64,000 bases of DNA from Anagrus nilaparvatae. Lineage: Eukaryota; Arthropoda; Insecta; Hymenoptera; Mymaridae. Both the position numbers and the translations under genes were made by a program. Positions 32,950 through 43,550 of the stretch are shown piece by piece. The stretch lies in NCBI GenBank assembly GCA_022575985.1, contig JAKSXM010000237.1:2436501-2500500 (forward strand), in the 5' to 3' direction. The notes below the pieces were generated by a model. The model saw only the letters and a list, made by a program, of their open reading frames with translations. It did not search any database and was not told where the DNA came from. How positions within the stretch are numbered: position 1 is the stretch's first letter; each line of letters starts with the position of its first letter.

Positions 32950-34451
32950 TAGTTCGAACACATTTGTATTCTTTACTTTTTTTTATTCCAACTTTAGACA
33001 CATAATTTAAAATTAATTCTTTATTTTCCGGTTTTATATATTTTCAAAGATCTTCAACATCTTGAACTTTATCTTTAAAGAAACTTTCTTTAAAAAAGTG
33101 CTCAATTTTCATACCAAGTTTTATTGCGAGGCTAGAAAAAAAATTAACAAATAAATGATTCTTGTTTTGTCCTTCGAAAATCAAAACTATTTTATCATGG
33201 TGACCTGGTTTGAATTCTTTCATAATTGTGTAATAAACAAAATTAATAACAGTATTGTTTCCCTTCTTCGTAAAGCCTTCGAAAAACAAGAAAATATAAC
33301 TATATTCTTCGTGATTTATATCATTTTCATTATTTTTAGAATCTTTATTTTTTTTTATTAAATGCGAAAAGCTATAGTAGCCTACTGTAGTAATGCTGAT
33401 TAGCTGCTATTTCGGTAAGGTCAAATTTTGTGAAAAGTCCAAGACTAAGCACAAAGTTTTTTCTTCTGATAAATATTCTTGAAATTTTACTTGATATTTT
33501 TCAAGTTCTTTTTTATGATCAAGATAAAGACTATTATTTAATTCTTTTTTATTTTCGTACTCAAACCAAAAATTACACACATCTGACCTTGGAGCAGCAA
33601 ATAAAAAATTCATATTATAATTAAAAAAGCTTGTATAAGTTCTTTCACTAATGGGAATTTCTTCTTCATCATCCATAACTGCTTAATAAAAGTCTTCAAA
33701 AAGTAAATACAATATTTTTTTTAAATTTAAAGATGAATCTGTAAAATAGTTCATTGCTATGTGTGCTTGTCTGTAGTCAGATTGGACATGTGGAAAACTT
33801 TCACAATGCATGCAAATTAAGCTCATTAAGGGATCACTCAAAATTTGTGTGTGTTCATAACGTCCTCTTTTACCATATTCGTTTTCCATAACGTACTCTT
33901 ATACCATTTCATCATTTACAATTTTTTTTATCGTACGTAACCTCCCTTCACCTAATCTTAAAATGCGAAGAAAAAATATTAAATAAATAATTTTATTTAC
34001 ATCTTTTCTTTGAAATAGATATGTCCATTAATAAACACGAGGTACTTGAAGACCCCAAATATTGTTTGAAATTTTAAACTTTAATAGTGGTTTTAAAAAT
34101 ACATTTTGAAGGTCGTATTGTCCATGAAACCAAAATTCGAGAAATAATTTTTTTTGTTCTTCAACAGTTATTTTATTTATGCAATGAAACTTTGTACAGC
34201 ATGGTGTAACTGGTCGAAATATTTTTTTTTATAATTATTTTTCCAGTTACAATTGATATGTATTCTTTTCAATTATTACGTAACATTTTAGCAACATTCC
34301 GCTTCCACGTTTCAGGATTTCGAGTTCGCTTTTTACCTAGCTTAGTAACTGTACCGAGTTTTTTTTTACGATTTCATAATTTTAATTTAGATCTGGACTC
34401 AAGGAAAGATTTTAGAAAACTTAATTCTTCGTACAAGATTGAAAAATAGTA
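32950..34451 (-). pseudogene. Broken transposase-like gene of an uncharacterised insect family
   Basis: Read from 34451 downward in several frames: KLGKKRTRNPETWKRNVAK, KITVEEQKKLFLEFWFHGQY, LRLGEGRLRTIKKIV, CMHCESFPHVQSDYRQAHIA, FWFEYENKKEL, CLVLDFSQNLTLPK, KGNNTVINFVYY and EGQNKNHLFVNFFSSLA. I associate this order (N-terminal RNPE.WKRN, then D-[FY]-[AS]-Q-N, then GQNKN) with a widespread, uncharacterised family in insects and cnidarians that looks transposase-derived. Two TGA codons in the N-terminal part and several frameshifts mark it as a pseudogene. A donor-like TATAG|GTAAGT at 34621 and a CAG acceptor at 34452 suggest a 5' intron. Confidence 0.6.
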
Positions 34452-34801
34452 GTCTGAAAAATACTTTATCTTTTTCTATATTAGTTTTATTGATAAATAC
34501 AAATTTTGGAAATAACAGTATTTTAAAAAAGGGTGCGTTTAATGAAAAAAAGTGAGATAAAAATTATTATAAAGTCTTGTGATATCCAAATTTTTATCAA
34601 ATTAATAATATATATACTTACCTATACAATATTTTATACTTTTACGGATTTTTCAGAAATTTATTTTCCAGTTATTATAAAGTAATTTTAAAGATATGAG
34701 AAAAAAAATCTTTTTTATCTTATAAAACAAAAAATACCTGAGTAATTATTTTATCTAAATTTAAAATTGATTATGTAAATACAAAAGTACCAACATTACT
34801 A
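34452..34801. other. A+T-rich spacer, possible intron
   Basis: Contains the donor-like rc(GTAAGT) at 34616-34621 described for the neighbouring pseudogene; otherwise nothing seen. Confidence 0.4.
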
Positions 34802-34813
34802 TCTTGTTATCTA
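34802..34813. repeat. Target-site duplication, left (LINE copy 3)
   Basis: TCTTGTTATCTA, matched at 36979-36990 by TCTTGTTGTCTA (one mismatch). Confidence 0.75.
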
Positions 34814-34889
34814 GACCGACCACCTCCATGATGCGGAGAATGTAAGTGTTATCGGGAGACACTTATGGCAAGGAAGATAAAGTGTCATC

Positions 34890-35070
34890 GGTATTGTTCG
34901 AAGTTCTGCAAGAGAATATGAACGATACCATTCTCGCCGACCTTTTGCTCGATCAGCTCGTTGGTGGGATAGACTCTAGCGTCGTTTTGCTATCCGAGCC
35001 GTTTCGCAATGGGAACCGGCAATTCTAGTTCATCGATGACACAGGCCGGTGCGCTATCTGGCTACGAGCC
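34890..35070 (+). pseudogene. LINE endonuclease fragment
   Basis: Reads LQENMNDTILADLLLDQL, then VVLLSEPFRN, a stop, and DDTGRCAIWLRA. R1-type apurinic endonucleases start with QxNxNxS..A.DLL and have a xEPYR and G.AAIW. The domain is cut short and joined to RT sequence, i.e. an internal deletion. Confidence 0.6.
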
Positions 35071-35159
35071 ATAGCATAGGGAGTTGAACTCCCTCGAGCA
35101 GGTATTCAGAGTTTCAGATTATTTGAGAAATATACTTAGAGATTACCTCCGGGACCGAT

Positions 35160-35635
35160 ACCTGCGAGATTGTTCTTCTGTCCCGGAGAAGGGTTGATAC
35201 CATATTCGGAACCAGCTTTGACTACGGAGATACTCCCCTTATGATCCAGACCAAACCATCGGTCAAATATTTGGGGGTCTCCTTGGATAACAAGTTTACT
35301 TACAATAGACAATTCCGGCAGGCCTGTGAAAAGGCTGGCCAGGTGATAAAGTCCCTCTCGTGGCTGATGGCGAAAATCGGCGGTCCCAGATCAGGGAAGA
35401 GGAGGCTGTTGATGACAACAGTCAACTCCATCTTGCTCTACGGTGCAGAGGTGTGGGCAAACAATGTCCGCATAAAAAAGTACTCCAAGAAACTAAAGGC
35501 AGTACAGAGACAGGGGGTACTTCGAATCGCTGGCTCGTACAAGACTGTATGAGAGCCAGCGATCCAGGTAGTGGCTCAGGTAATTCCCATCGATCTGCTT
35601 GCCTTGGAAAGGCAGGCGATCTAAAGCTGTGAGGA
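35160..35635 (+). pseudogene. LINE reverse transcriptase thumb fragment
   Basis: Reads KPSVKYLGVSLDNKFTYN, GGPRSGKRRLLMTTVNSIL, LLYGAEVWANNV, LKAVQRQGVLRIAGSYKTV, a TGA, and VIPIDLLALERQA. This is the part after the YADD motif in R1-type RT and aligns position by position with copies 1 and 2. The catalytic core is deleted. Confidence 0.85.
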
Positions 35636-35639
35636 AGAA

Positions 35640-36570
35640 CGTAGTTTGTATTTTTAAAACTACCATCGACCTAACTTCATAATTTTACGCAGAGTCGGCA
35701 ACTGAAACGTATTTTGTATACTACTAAACGAGACTAATTTAATATTTTTAAGGAAAATATATACAGTTTATATGAAATAATTATATAAAGTGCGATTGTT
35801 TTTATTATTTTATAATTATTTATAAATTATAATAAGCCAACAATTTATAATAACCGAACAATCATTTCTATTAAATGACACGTCAAGCATTACACTAACA
35901 AAAACTAAGGAAGTGGTCTATAAAATAAAATTACATGTCATGCATGATACTAACATAACCTAAGGATGTGGTCTATAAAAAAAAATGACACGACAAGCCT
36001 TACACTGGTTAATTTTTTTCTTAAAGACCACTTCCTTAGGTTAGGTTAGATTGTTTTTATTATTTTATAATTATTTATAAATTATAATAAGCCAACAATC
36101 TATAATAACCGAACAATCATTTCTATTAAATGACACGTCAAGCATTACACTAACAAAAACTAAGGAAGTGGTCTATAAAATAAAATTACATGTCATGCAT
36201 GATACTAACATAACCTAAGGATGTGGTCTATAAAAAAAAATGACACGACAAGCCTTACACTGGTTAATTTTTTTCTTAAAGACCACTTCCTTAGGTTAGG
36301 TTAGTGTAAAAATGCCTATTGTGGGCAACTAGACTATTTTTGCTAATAAACGGTATTTGAAAAAATAGAAATGATTATTGGCTTATTATAATTTATAAAT
36401 AATTATAAAATAATAAAAACAATCGCAATTTATAGAATTATTTCATATAAACTGTGTATATTTTCCTTAAAAATATTAAATAATCCTCGTTTAGTAGTTT
36501 ACAAAATATGTTTCAGTTATTAACGTAAAATTATTAAGTCAGATGGTAGTTTTAAAAATACAAACGACCA
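35640..36570. mobile_element. MITE with ~240-bp inverted ends and internal duplication
   Basis: The left arm (35640-35880: gtttgtatttttaaaactac...tactaaacgag...) is the inverted complement of 36358-36570. It interrupts LINE copy 3. Inside, 35795-36048 and 36049-36302 are direct repeats of 254 bp, nearly identical, each containing inverted 'cactaac...taaggaagtggtctataaa' and 'aaagaccacttccttaggtta'. Confidence 0.75.
35795..36302 (+). repeat. Two 254-bp direct repeats inside the MITE
   Basis: Unit starts gattgtttttattatttta at 35795 and again at 36049, with near-identical sequence throughout. It probably arose by a recent unequal event in the element. Confidence 0.9.
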
Positions 36571-36990
36571 TGTTTAGTATTTTGTAAACGCATGTGAGTT
36601 CATGAAAATTTTATAAAATACTAATAACGCTGTTTAGTATTTTACAAAATACGAAACAGCCTTTTTTGTAGTTTAGTCAGGACAATTCGGTATATTCATG
36701 TTGACAGGGTAGGAAACTTTATTGACAGGGTATGGCGAGGAAATGCCTAGGCTGCATTTTTTCTGTATCGAAGTAATGCCTAAACAGGGAGTCCCGGTCC
36801 GGATTCTATGATATTCTCATAAATGCAGGATCGTGGGGAGTTGAGTGGGTGTCACCCGGAATTTGATGTTGAGTCCTACATAACCATACAGTACGCGGTG
36901 TAGGGTATGCGTAAACAGCATTCTCCTCGTCCTACAAAAAAGGTCCCTTCTCTGAAGGGGCCCAAAAAAAAAATACTTTCTTGTTGTCTA

Positions 36991-37515
36991 TTGTTGCAAT
37001 ATAATATTATTAACAATGTTTAATAAACGACGGAAAAAGTTTTAAGGCCAAAATTTTTATGCGTTAGATTAAAAAAAAATATTGGTTTTCTAAAATATTT
37101 TGAAGCCAAAAAAGTTTTTATTTTTGTTCTCATAACGTCCTCTAGTTGTTTTTTCAAATAATTTTTATTTTGACATTAATATTTATTAATATTTATTAAT
37201 ATTAAAATAAAAATTATTTAATAAAATTCTGCTTTTTCGGCTTCAAATAATGAAGGCATACACACAGGTAAACATTAAAAAAAAATATTTCTTTTTTTTA
37301 ATTTTTTGAAGTCAAAAAAGTAGAATTTTACTAAATAATTTTTATTTTAATATTAATATTTATAAATATTTATTAATATTTATTGATATTTATTAATATT
37401 TATTAATATTTATTAATATTTATTAATATTTATTAATGTTTATTATCATTTATTAATATTAAAATAAAAATTATTTGATAAAATTCTACTTTTTTGGCTT
37501 CAAATAATTAAAGCT
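36991..37515. repeat. A+T-rich stretch with TTTATTAATA repeats
   Basis: 37170-37235 and 37345-37465 hold runs of atttattaat units flanked by inverted copies of 'aattatttnataaaattcta(c)ttttt(t/c)ggcttcaaataat'. It can fold back on itself. No gene seen. Confidence 0.65.
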
Positions 37516-37519
37516 TTAA

Positions 37520-37857
37520 CCCACGCCGGCGTGACCATAGCACTGACGTTCGGATTTTCACTTAGAAAATGGGTAAAATAATGATTTTTTTTTAAACTTA
37601 AAGTCTTTTTTTACTAAAAACGACTTGCTTTACAAGATTCTGGGGTCAGATTTTTAATATTATTGACCGGTAATTAAATATGGCGGCCCCAAAAAAGACA
37701 AAAAATCGATTATTGACACAAAATTAAAAATCTGACCCCGGAATCTTGTAAAGCAAGTCCTTTTTAGTAAAGAAATACTTAAAAAAAAAAAAAATCATTT
37801 TTTTACCTGTTTTCTTTATCCCAGCGTCAGTGGTATGGTCGCGCCGGCGCTAATGGG
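37520..37857. mobile_element. piggyBac-type MITE (338 bp)
   Basis: Ends cccacgccggcgtgaccat and atggtcgcgccggcgctaa + tggg are inverted, flanked by TTAA on both sides (37516-37519 and 37858-37861). The next inner parts (aaaacgacttgctttacaag and cttgtaaagcaagtcctttt) extend the inverted repeat to most of the element. Terminal CCC next to TTAA is the piggyBac pattern. A fragment lies at 6466-6520. Confidence 0.85.
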
Positions 37858-37861
37858 TTAA

Positions 37862-38815
37862 ATAAATCATAGATAAAAATGAAAAAAATTGGAAACAATT
37901 CACAATAATCTTACAGAATAGCTTTTATCTCTTGTTTGTAATGTTTGTTGAATGATTTTTATTATGCTTGATTTACTATGTTGCTTTTGTTATAAGGTCT
38001 TTCATCCTAAGTGTTTGCAAGTTTAAATGTTTGTGTCATGTAAATGTTTTATGTACGTTGTTAACCTATGGCCTCAGAGAATCGCACAATTTCTCCTATC
38101 CCCACGCCTGCTTATTGTGGACATGTTTGCACCCCGACTTGCGTTATCTGCATAATGGCTTTTTTTAATAATTTCAGAATTTAGTCTTTTCAGTTTTTAA
38201 ATATTTTGTCCGAGTTAAGCAATGAACTTGTAATGTTCACATTGACAATCTGACGCGCTACTGACTATCAAAGCTCGAGAGGTTTTAATGTGACCATAAA
38301 ATTATTTTCATGCACTGTTAGTAAAATATAAAATTTATTTAAATTATCCTAAGAGGGATGATCTAAATGTTATTAAGGGTTAAATAATGGTAGTTTTTGT
38401 TTTTGTAATTTTTTGATTATTTTTTGTAATATTTTGAATATTTTTTGATAAAGTTTACATATTTTTTGCAGCTTAGATATTTGTTTTCAGAAAAATTTAA
38501 TTTTTTCTATTAATTTTATATTTATATTAAATTTTGAAATTGGGAGTAGTTTGAGTTTTAGTTATGAAATAACTAACAAAATTAATAAATAATAATTACT
38601 TACGATATTAAACATAAATATTTTAAATTAATTTAATAAATAAGATTTAAGTTGATTAATCAAACAAATAGACATTTTAAATTAAGAAATCACAACTTAG
38701 AATTAAGGAACTATAATATAAAATTGTGTAAACCATAACATAAATTTTGAAATAAATAAATAGATTAGAAAATAACAATATATATATTTTAAATATTTTA
38801 AATAAACACCATTAG
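37862..38815. other. Noncoding stretch
   Basis: No gene, repeat family or splice-delimited exon supported. A less A+T-rich patch at 38050-38160 has no convincing coding frame. Confidence 0.5.
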
Positions 38816-40463
38816 TATATGGGCATATCTCACCAAGTGGTTATATTTCTAATTTTATAAAATAAATTTTATTTTTGAGAGCACAATAACGACATTTGGA
38901 CAGAAGTTTAATAAAACAATAAAAATTAAGATTTTCTTTGCGTAACTTAATTTTAAGCTACGGCGTTTGATAAATGAACTTCTTAAATTAAAAAATATAT
39001 TTAAGGTTATATTTACTAAATGATGAAATTAGTTCTCAAAAATACTGGAAAATATAGAGGTACATAACAATAAATTTTATTTCTGTCCAAAAACCAATAA
39101 TAAGAAGATAAATTTTCAATTTTTTTATAAACAAAAAATTAAATGTTCTACCTACTAGATTTAATCTCTGGTTCTACAGACTGCGCTATAGTTATAGCTA
39201 GGCTCAGCTCCCTGAATCTTTAACTCATTGCTCCTCGCATTGCTCACATAAAGCCTAAGTTACTGCTAAAATCATGGGCGGATCAAAAGGGGGGTATTAA
39301 GGATAATTGCCTCCCCTGAGCTCCAAAAAATGCATGTTTTTTGTTCATAATTTTGTTTTTTTATACAAATTTCATCAGAAAACATACAAAATTTTGCTTA
39401 AGCGCCCCACCCCTTAGGTCCTTTTCTGAATCCGCCACTGGTTAAAATATGATCGCATTATTTTCTTATAATTTATTAAATCATTTAGTTGTGCCTTTTA
39501 TGATTTTTGAAATATTTTTTTAGAGTTTTTGATTTTTTTCAAAATGTATTTTTCTTGAAATATAGATTTTAATGATCCACTAAGTATGACCTACAACTAC
39601 ATAATTTTATTTATTTTTTTAAAGCACTAAATTCAAATCAAAAACATCTTTTTTGAACTAAGAATGAAATATAGGTAGTTCTTACACGTTTGTTATTTTT
39701 AGGTTATTGGTAAACAATGCTTCTAAATTGTACGATTATTTTATACAAAACTGAGATTTATACATACAACGCATTGAATCAAGCTATGCCATTTTTTTTA
39801 ACTGAAATCTTATAACATTTTACATAAATCACAAAAGATTTTGCGAAGATTTTTTAAAAATTGAACGAGTGCCATTAAAAAATGTGATTTTAGTACCAAA
39901 ATTACGCATCGACAACAAAGCCTTTTGATGTCGATATCTAAAAAATTATTGGAGGTACCAGTTTTTCTCAAATCACTTTCAAATTGTGAAGCATTGTAGA
40001 GAATTTTCACAATAGTTAGAAATAAAAATTGTTCACGGCATTCATTTGTGGCTTAAAAAACTTTCTTTGATCGTATTTATTTTAAAATGTGGTTACCAAT
40101 GTTTCAGCTGGCAGAATTTTTTTTAGAAAAGGAGCACACTGTTTTAATTATGTGAAGAAATTAAATATACTATTAATTTATCAAAATCTATTTATAAAAA
40201 GGCAAATGGTTTTACGGCATTCCCACTGTAATGTTAAGAATTTAAAAAACTTAACAAGGTTACCAACAAAATATTAGGGTTTCGAATCATTCCAAGGTTG
40301 TTATTTCATAATAATTAACGAAATTAGGCAAAAAAATTTCTTGAGACTTGAGAAGAAATATATATAAATAAATTTCAATAATTTTTTTTTGAAACAGAAA
40401 GCTGGATTTTCATTAAAGCTCTCATATATGCAATATAACCACTTGGTGAGATATGCCCATATA
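38816..40463. mobile_element. TIR element of unknown superfamily (1.65 kb)
   Basis: The two ends are ~32-bp inverted repeats, TATATGGGCATATCTCACC...AAGTGGTTATATT and its complement (38816-38847 and 40432-40463). No target duplication stands out beyond TA. Only short open frames lie inside, and a hAT-type MITE is nested in it. It may be a deleted DNA transposon. Confidence 0.7.
39273..39440. mobile_element. hAT-type MITE (168 bp)
   Basis: Ends catgggcggatcaaaagg and ccttttctgaatccgccactg match the CAGTGGCGGATCC-type terminal repeat common in hAT MITEs. The flanks gctaaaat (39265-39272) and gttaaaat (39441-39448) are an 8-bp duplication with one mismatch, the length hAT elements produce. Confidence 0.85.
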
Positions 40464-40539
40464 AGAGAATAAAAATTGTAATAAAAGAACACTTAATCAC
40501 GAAAAAACAAAAACCATATTTTTCAGCACATCATCAATT

Positions 40540-41205
40540 GTTGAACGCATAGGTTAATTGAATCTTGAGGTTGAATTGGGTAAAAATGTTGCAATCCACT
40601 TCTCTAATGAAGTTAAAAGTCTAGGTGTGATTCTAGACAGTAAAGTTAATTGTCAATCCCAGATAACATTAATTGAAAAGAAAGTGAATAAATCGCTTTA
40701 CTCACTACATTTTATTAGACATTGTACCACTGAAAAGCTACGCACATTACTAGTTCAGGCCTTAATAAAACCCCATTTAGATTACTGCAACACAGTTTAC
40801 CTGGATGCAATACTTTTAAAGCAAGAATCAAAAGCCTTAGCAACTGTACCATAAGATATATATTTGGAATTGGAAAAGACGAACACATCTCCCCTTATAG
40901 AAAAAAGCTTAACTAGTTATGCACAGACAGCAGAAGACTTTACTTTACCGGCATAATTATATATAAAATTTTAGGCTTAAAACAACCTCTTTACCTAATT
41001 AAATCATTTACAAAATATATACAAAAGGATAACGCTAGAAGCACTTTAATTACAAAAGAATTGAAGCTACCTCCTATAAATGAATGTGGGTCCTCGCGTT
41101 TACAACTACAAGGAATGATCTATTGGGAATCCATCCCTCATAACATCACAGGCAAGCCTTCAAAACGGCATTATATAAACATCTTCTGTCATTAGATCCA
41201 TAATG
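40540..41205 (+). pseudogene. CR1/Jockey-type RT C-terminal fragment
   Basis: Reads VKSLGVILDSKVNCQSQIT, LYSLHFIRHCTTEKLRTLL, LIKPHLDYCNTVYLDA, then in other frames IRYIFGIGKDEHISPYRKK, FTGIIIYKILGLKQPLYLI and YWESIPHNITGK. This order (LGVxLD, HxDYC, R..F, ISPY, FTG, W.S.P) is typical of CR1/Jockey-group RT after motif D. Two or more frameshifts. Confidence 0.8.
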
Positions 41206-41309
41206 AATGCACATATATATCTTACCAAACTCATAGCCAAGATTACATTTATTATTTTGCTCGTTATATTGATTCATATTTATTATTCTTATATTAGTAC
41301 TTTCATGCA

Positions 41310-41620
41310 TGTGAATACAGATTTAATATTTAAACTATATTTTATATAAAATCGAAATAAGCATATATATAATTAATTGATTCAGATAATACTAATTATC
41401 AGTATTTTAAATATATAAAAACCATTCTTAATTTTAATTTGTATCTAGTTATATATACAGATTCAGTGAATACAGATTTAATATTTAAACTATATTTTAT
41501 ATAAAATCGAAATAAGCATATATATAATTAATTGATTCAGATAATACTAATTATCAGTATTTTAAATATATAAAACCCATTCTCAATTTTAATTTGTATC
41601 ATGTTATATATAAATATTGT
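41310..41620 (+). repeat. 156-bp direct duplication
   Basis: gtgaatacagatttaatatt occurs at about 41311 and again at about 41467, with near-identical following sequence to the (CTAT) tail region. Confidence 0.85.
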
Positions 41621-41704
41621 AAAAGACTGCTATGTTCAATATAATGTATTTACTATTTTGTTTAAAACCAATAAAGAACATCTATCTATCTATCTATCTA
41701 TCTA

Positions 41705-42311
41705 TATACAATAAATTTTTATTTCAAATTAAAAAAAAAATATCATAAAAATCATTTAGAAAATTTTACGTTTTGTGAAAGATTACATTAATAATTTGTA
41801 TTATAAAAGAACTTCTAACCAGTTAGTGTAAACACGACCTAAATGCATGTTGAGGTTGGCGCTGGGCATAGTACATAAATGTTAGGAATTATAATACTAT
41901 AATGCTATTTTATAATTTGTAATTATTACCTGATAGATGTTCAGAGTTTAAACCTAAATTATTCCAATTCACTAATCTGTGCTATTCTAAATACCTAAAC
42001 CAAACTTATTCCATGTCCCTTAACCTCAACTATTGCAGATCCTAAAACTCGTATTCTTTCATTCCCTAAATCAAAATTATTTTAAGTCCTGTTTGATTTC
42101 ACCACCCCTGCTTAAATCGGAAATATTTGTCCCTCTACCAAATATCAGTCTTTTGACTTTGCCCTCTTAATTTACAGATTTTTCGATATTCTTTCCTATA
42201 AACATATTCCATGTTAACAAAAAATTTAAGTTATAATCAATATTTTAAGTATACAAATAAATAAATAAATTTACAAATTATTAAAAATTTTAGAAGTTTG
42301 TGATTTCTTAC
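41705..42311. other. Noncoding stretch
   Basis: No gene or repeat recognised. On the minus strand it would lie in the intron following the candidate exon 42312-42384. Confidence 0.45.
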
Positions 42312-42384
42312 CTACTAAAACCACGCCTTTTGTTTCCTGGTGAACTAGCATTTGTTGTTACAACACTATCTGTAGTAATAATGT
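42312..42384 (-). CDS. Candidate internal exon (73 bp, minus strand)
   Basis: On the minus strand a T-rich tract and TTTTTACAG precede it, and AG|GTAAGA follows. The only open frame reads IITTDSVVTTNASSPGNKRR and then GFS. Composition is much less A+T-rich than its surroundings. Host gene unknown; neighbouring exons were not found in the window, so they may lie in large TE-filled introns. Confidence 0.5.
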
Positions 42385-42519
42385 CTGTAAAAAAAAAAAT
42401 GAATTAATATAACTGTTTAAATTTTCAATTGACAAAATCTTTTATAGAAACAAGTTACAAAATTTGAAAAGATTCTAAGTTTATTAGATCAATAAATATA
42501 TAAAAATTACAGTGCTTTT
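42385..42519. other. Probable intron sequence
   Basis: Polypyrimidine tract (on the minus strand) and A+T-rich sequence; nothing else seen. Confidence 0.4.
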
Positions 42520-43332
42520 ACTGATACCATGGCTCAAATACCGGGTTACACTGTAATTAGATATGAGAGGCAGGAGCGCAGTTCGGGAGGAGTCACCTTA
42601 TACATAAAAGTAACATCAAAAATCGTATTCTTGACAGAAGTAATGAAACTGGTGTCAATAAATTAACCGAGTCTTTAATATAGGAAATAAATCTTTCTAG
42701 TTCTAACTTAGTTGTTGCAGTTGTTTATAAACCTCCGGATTCTAAATTCTACCAAGGTATAGAGTTTCTTGGTAACTTATCTAAGATCATAGTTAACCTT
42801 AGTAATAAATTAATTTTGCGAGATTTTAATGCGGATATATATTATTTTAGTCAAAAGTCCATTTTGATGTTTAATTTCATTCAGGAAAATAGACTTTATT
42901 TAGTACCTTACGAGGCCACTAATAAAGGTTCAAGCCATTTCTCGGCTATAGACTTATGCATCATTGATGAAAATGTTCAAGATGAATTTACGTTAAGAAT
43001 ATTAGTCTTTGACTGGTATTTTGCATTTAAAAGTAGAGATGTTGAACAAATCTGGGACACTGTTGCAAAAAACATCACTTCAGTTCTTGACACTATTGCT
43101 CCTTTTAAAGAAATCTCCTTAAACAATAAATCCTTTCCTTGGCTTACTCAGGAATTAAAAAATAGGCTGAGGGACCTAAACTAATTATATAGAAAATTTT
43201 ACAGAAGTCGTTCAGATGATAGCTATGATCTCTATACAAGCTTTAAAGATAAATTATATGAAAAAATCACAGGGAGAAGATAAATTTTTACTCAAAAAAA
43301 CTAAGAATATAAAATTTGTCAGAAAATATTTG
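42520..43332 (+). pseudogene. LINE endonuclease (EEP) fragment
   Basis: Reads QIPGYTVIRYERQERSSGGV, then VAVVYKPPDSKFYQGIEF, LILRDFNADIYYF and GSSHFSAIDLCII. These match the exonuclease-endonuclease-phosphatase fold of LINEs: GGV..YI, YRPP, GDFN.D and the SxIDL motif. The canonical GDFN is RDFN here, a changed active-site neighbour. Continues with WLTQELKNRLRD before BEL cuts in. Confidence 0.8.
43328..43332. repeat. Target-site duplication of the BEL element, left
   Basis: ATTTG, repeated at 50922-50926. BEL/Pao elements usually make 4-6 bp duplications. Confidence 0.9.
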
Positions 43333-43531
43333 TGTTATAAATTGAGTGTATATCTATGCAATATGTGTAAGAGCGCGCGCGCGTCGATCCCCCAACTTGT
43401 AAAACGGCGTTCCCTTCAGTACGTCGTACACCAGCATGGAAGCAACATGCATAAAATGTGTCAATAAATACATTTTAAAACATAATTATAATTGTGTATT
43501 AATTAATTTACAAATAACCTCTGCGTCAACA
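43333..43531 (+). repeat. BEL 5' LTR
   Basis: Starts TGTTATAAATTGAGTG and ends CTCTGCGTCAACA, with TG...CA termini. Contains gcgcgcgcgcgtcgatcccc. The AATAAA polyadenylation-type signal in gtcaataaatac lies near its 3' half. Confidence 0.95.
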
Positions 43532-43533
43532 TC

Positions 43534-43550
43534 TGGCATCCCATCGTAAA
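43534..43550 (+). other. Probable primer binding site
   Basis: TGGCATCCCATCG begins two or three bases after the 5' LTR; TGG is expected because it pairs with the CCA end of a tRNA. The tRNA was not identified. Confidence 0.5.

Larger units (their letters stand above)
34814..36978 (+). mobile_element. R1-type LINE, internally deleted copy 3
   Basis: A diverged relative of copies 1 and 2: a fragment of endonuclease, a fragment of RT, and a 3' UTR (36690-36965) sharing 'gtcctacataac' and 'gtatgcgta...gcattct' with the other copies, ending in a poly(A) stretch. A 12-bp imperfect target duplication flanks it. A MITE interrupts it. Confidence 0.8.
40540..41704 (+). mobile_element. CR1/Jockey-type LINE, 3' fragment
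   Basis: RT thumb and C-terminal sequence followed by a 3' region ending in a CTAT microsatellite (41681-41704), a tail type seen in CR1/L2-group LINEs. It is heavily 5' truncated and contains stops. Confidence 0.7.

Noticed and set aside
39810..40277. Short ORFs inside the 38816-40463 element as transposase
   Set aside because: Too short, and no catalytic motif or zinc finger could be recognised.
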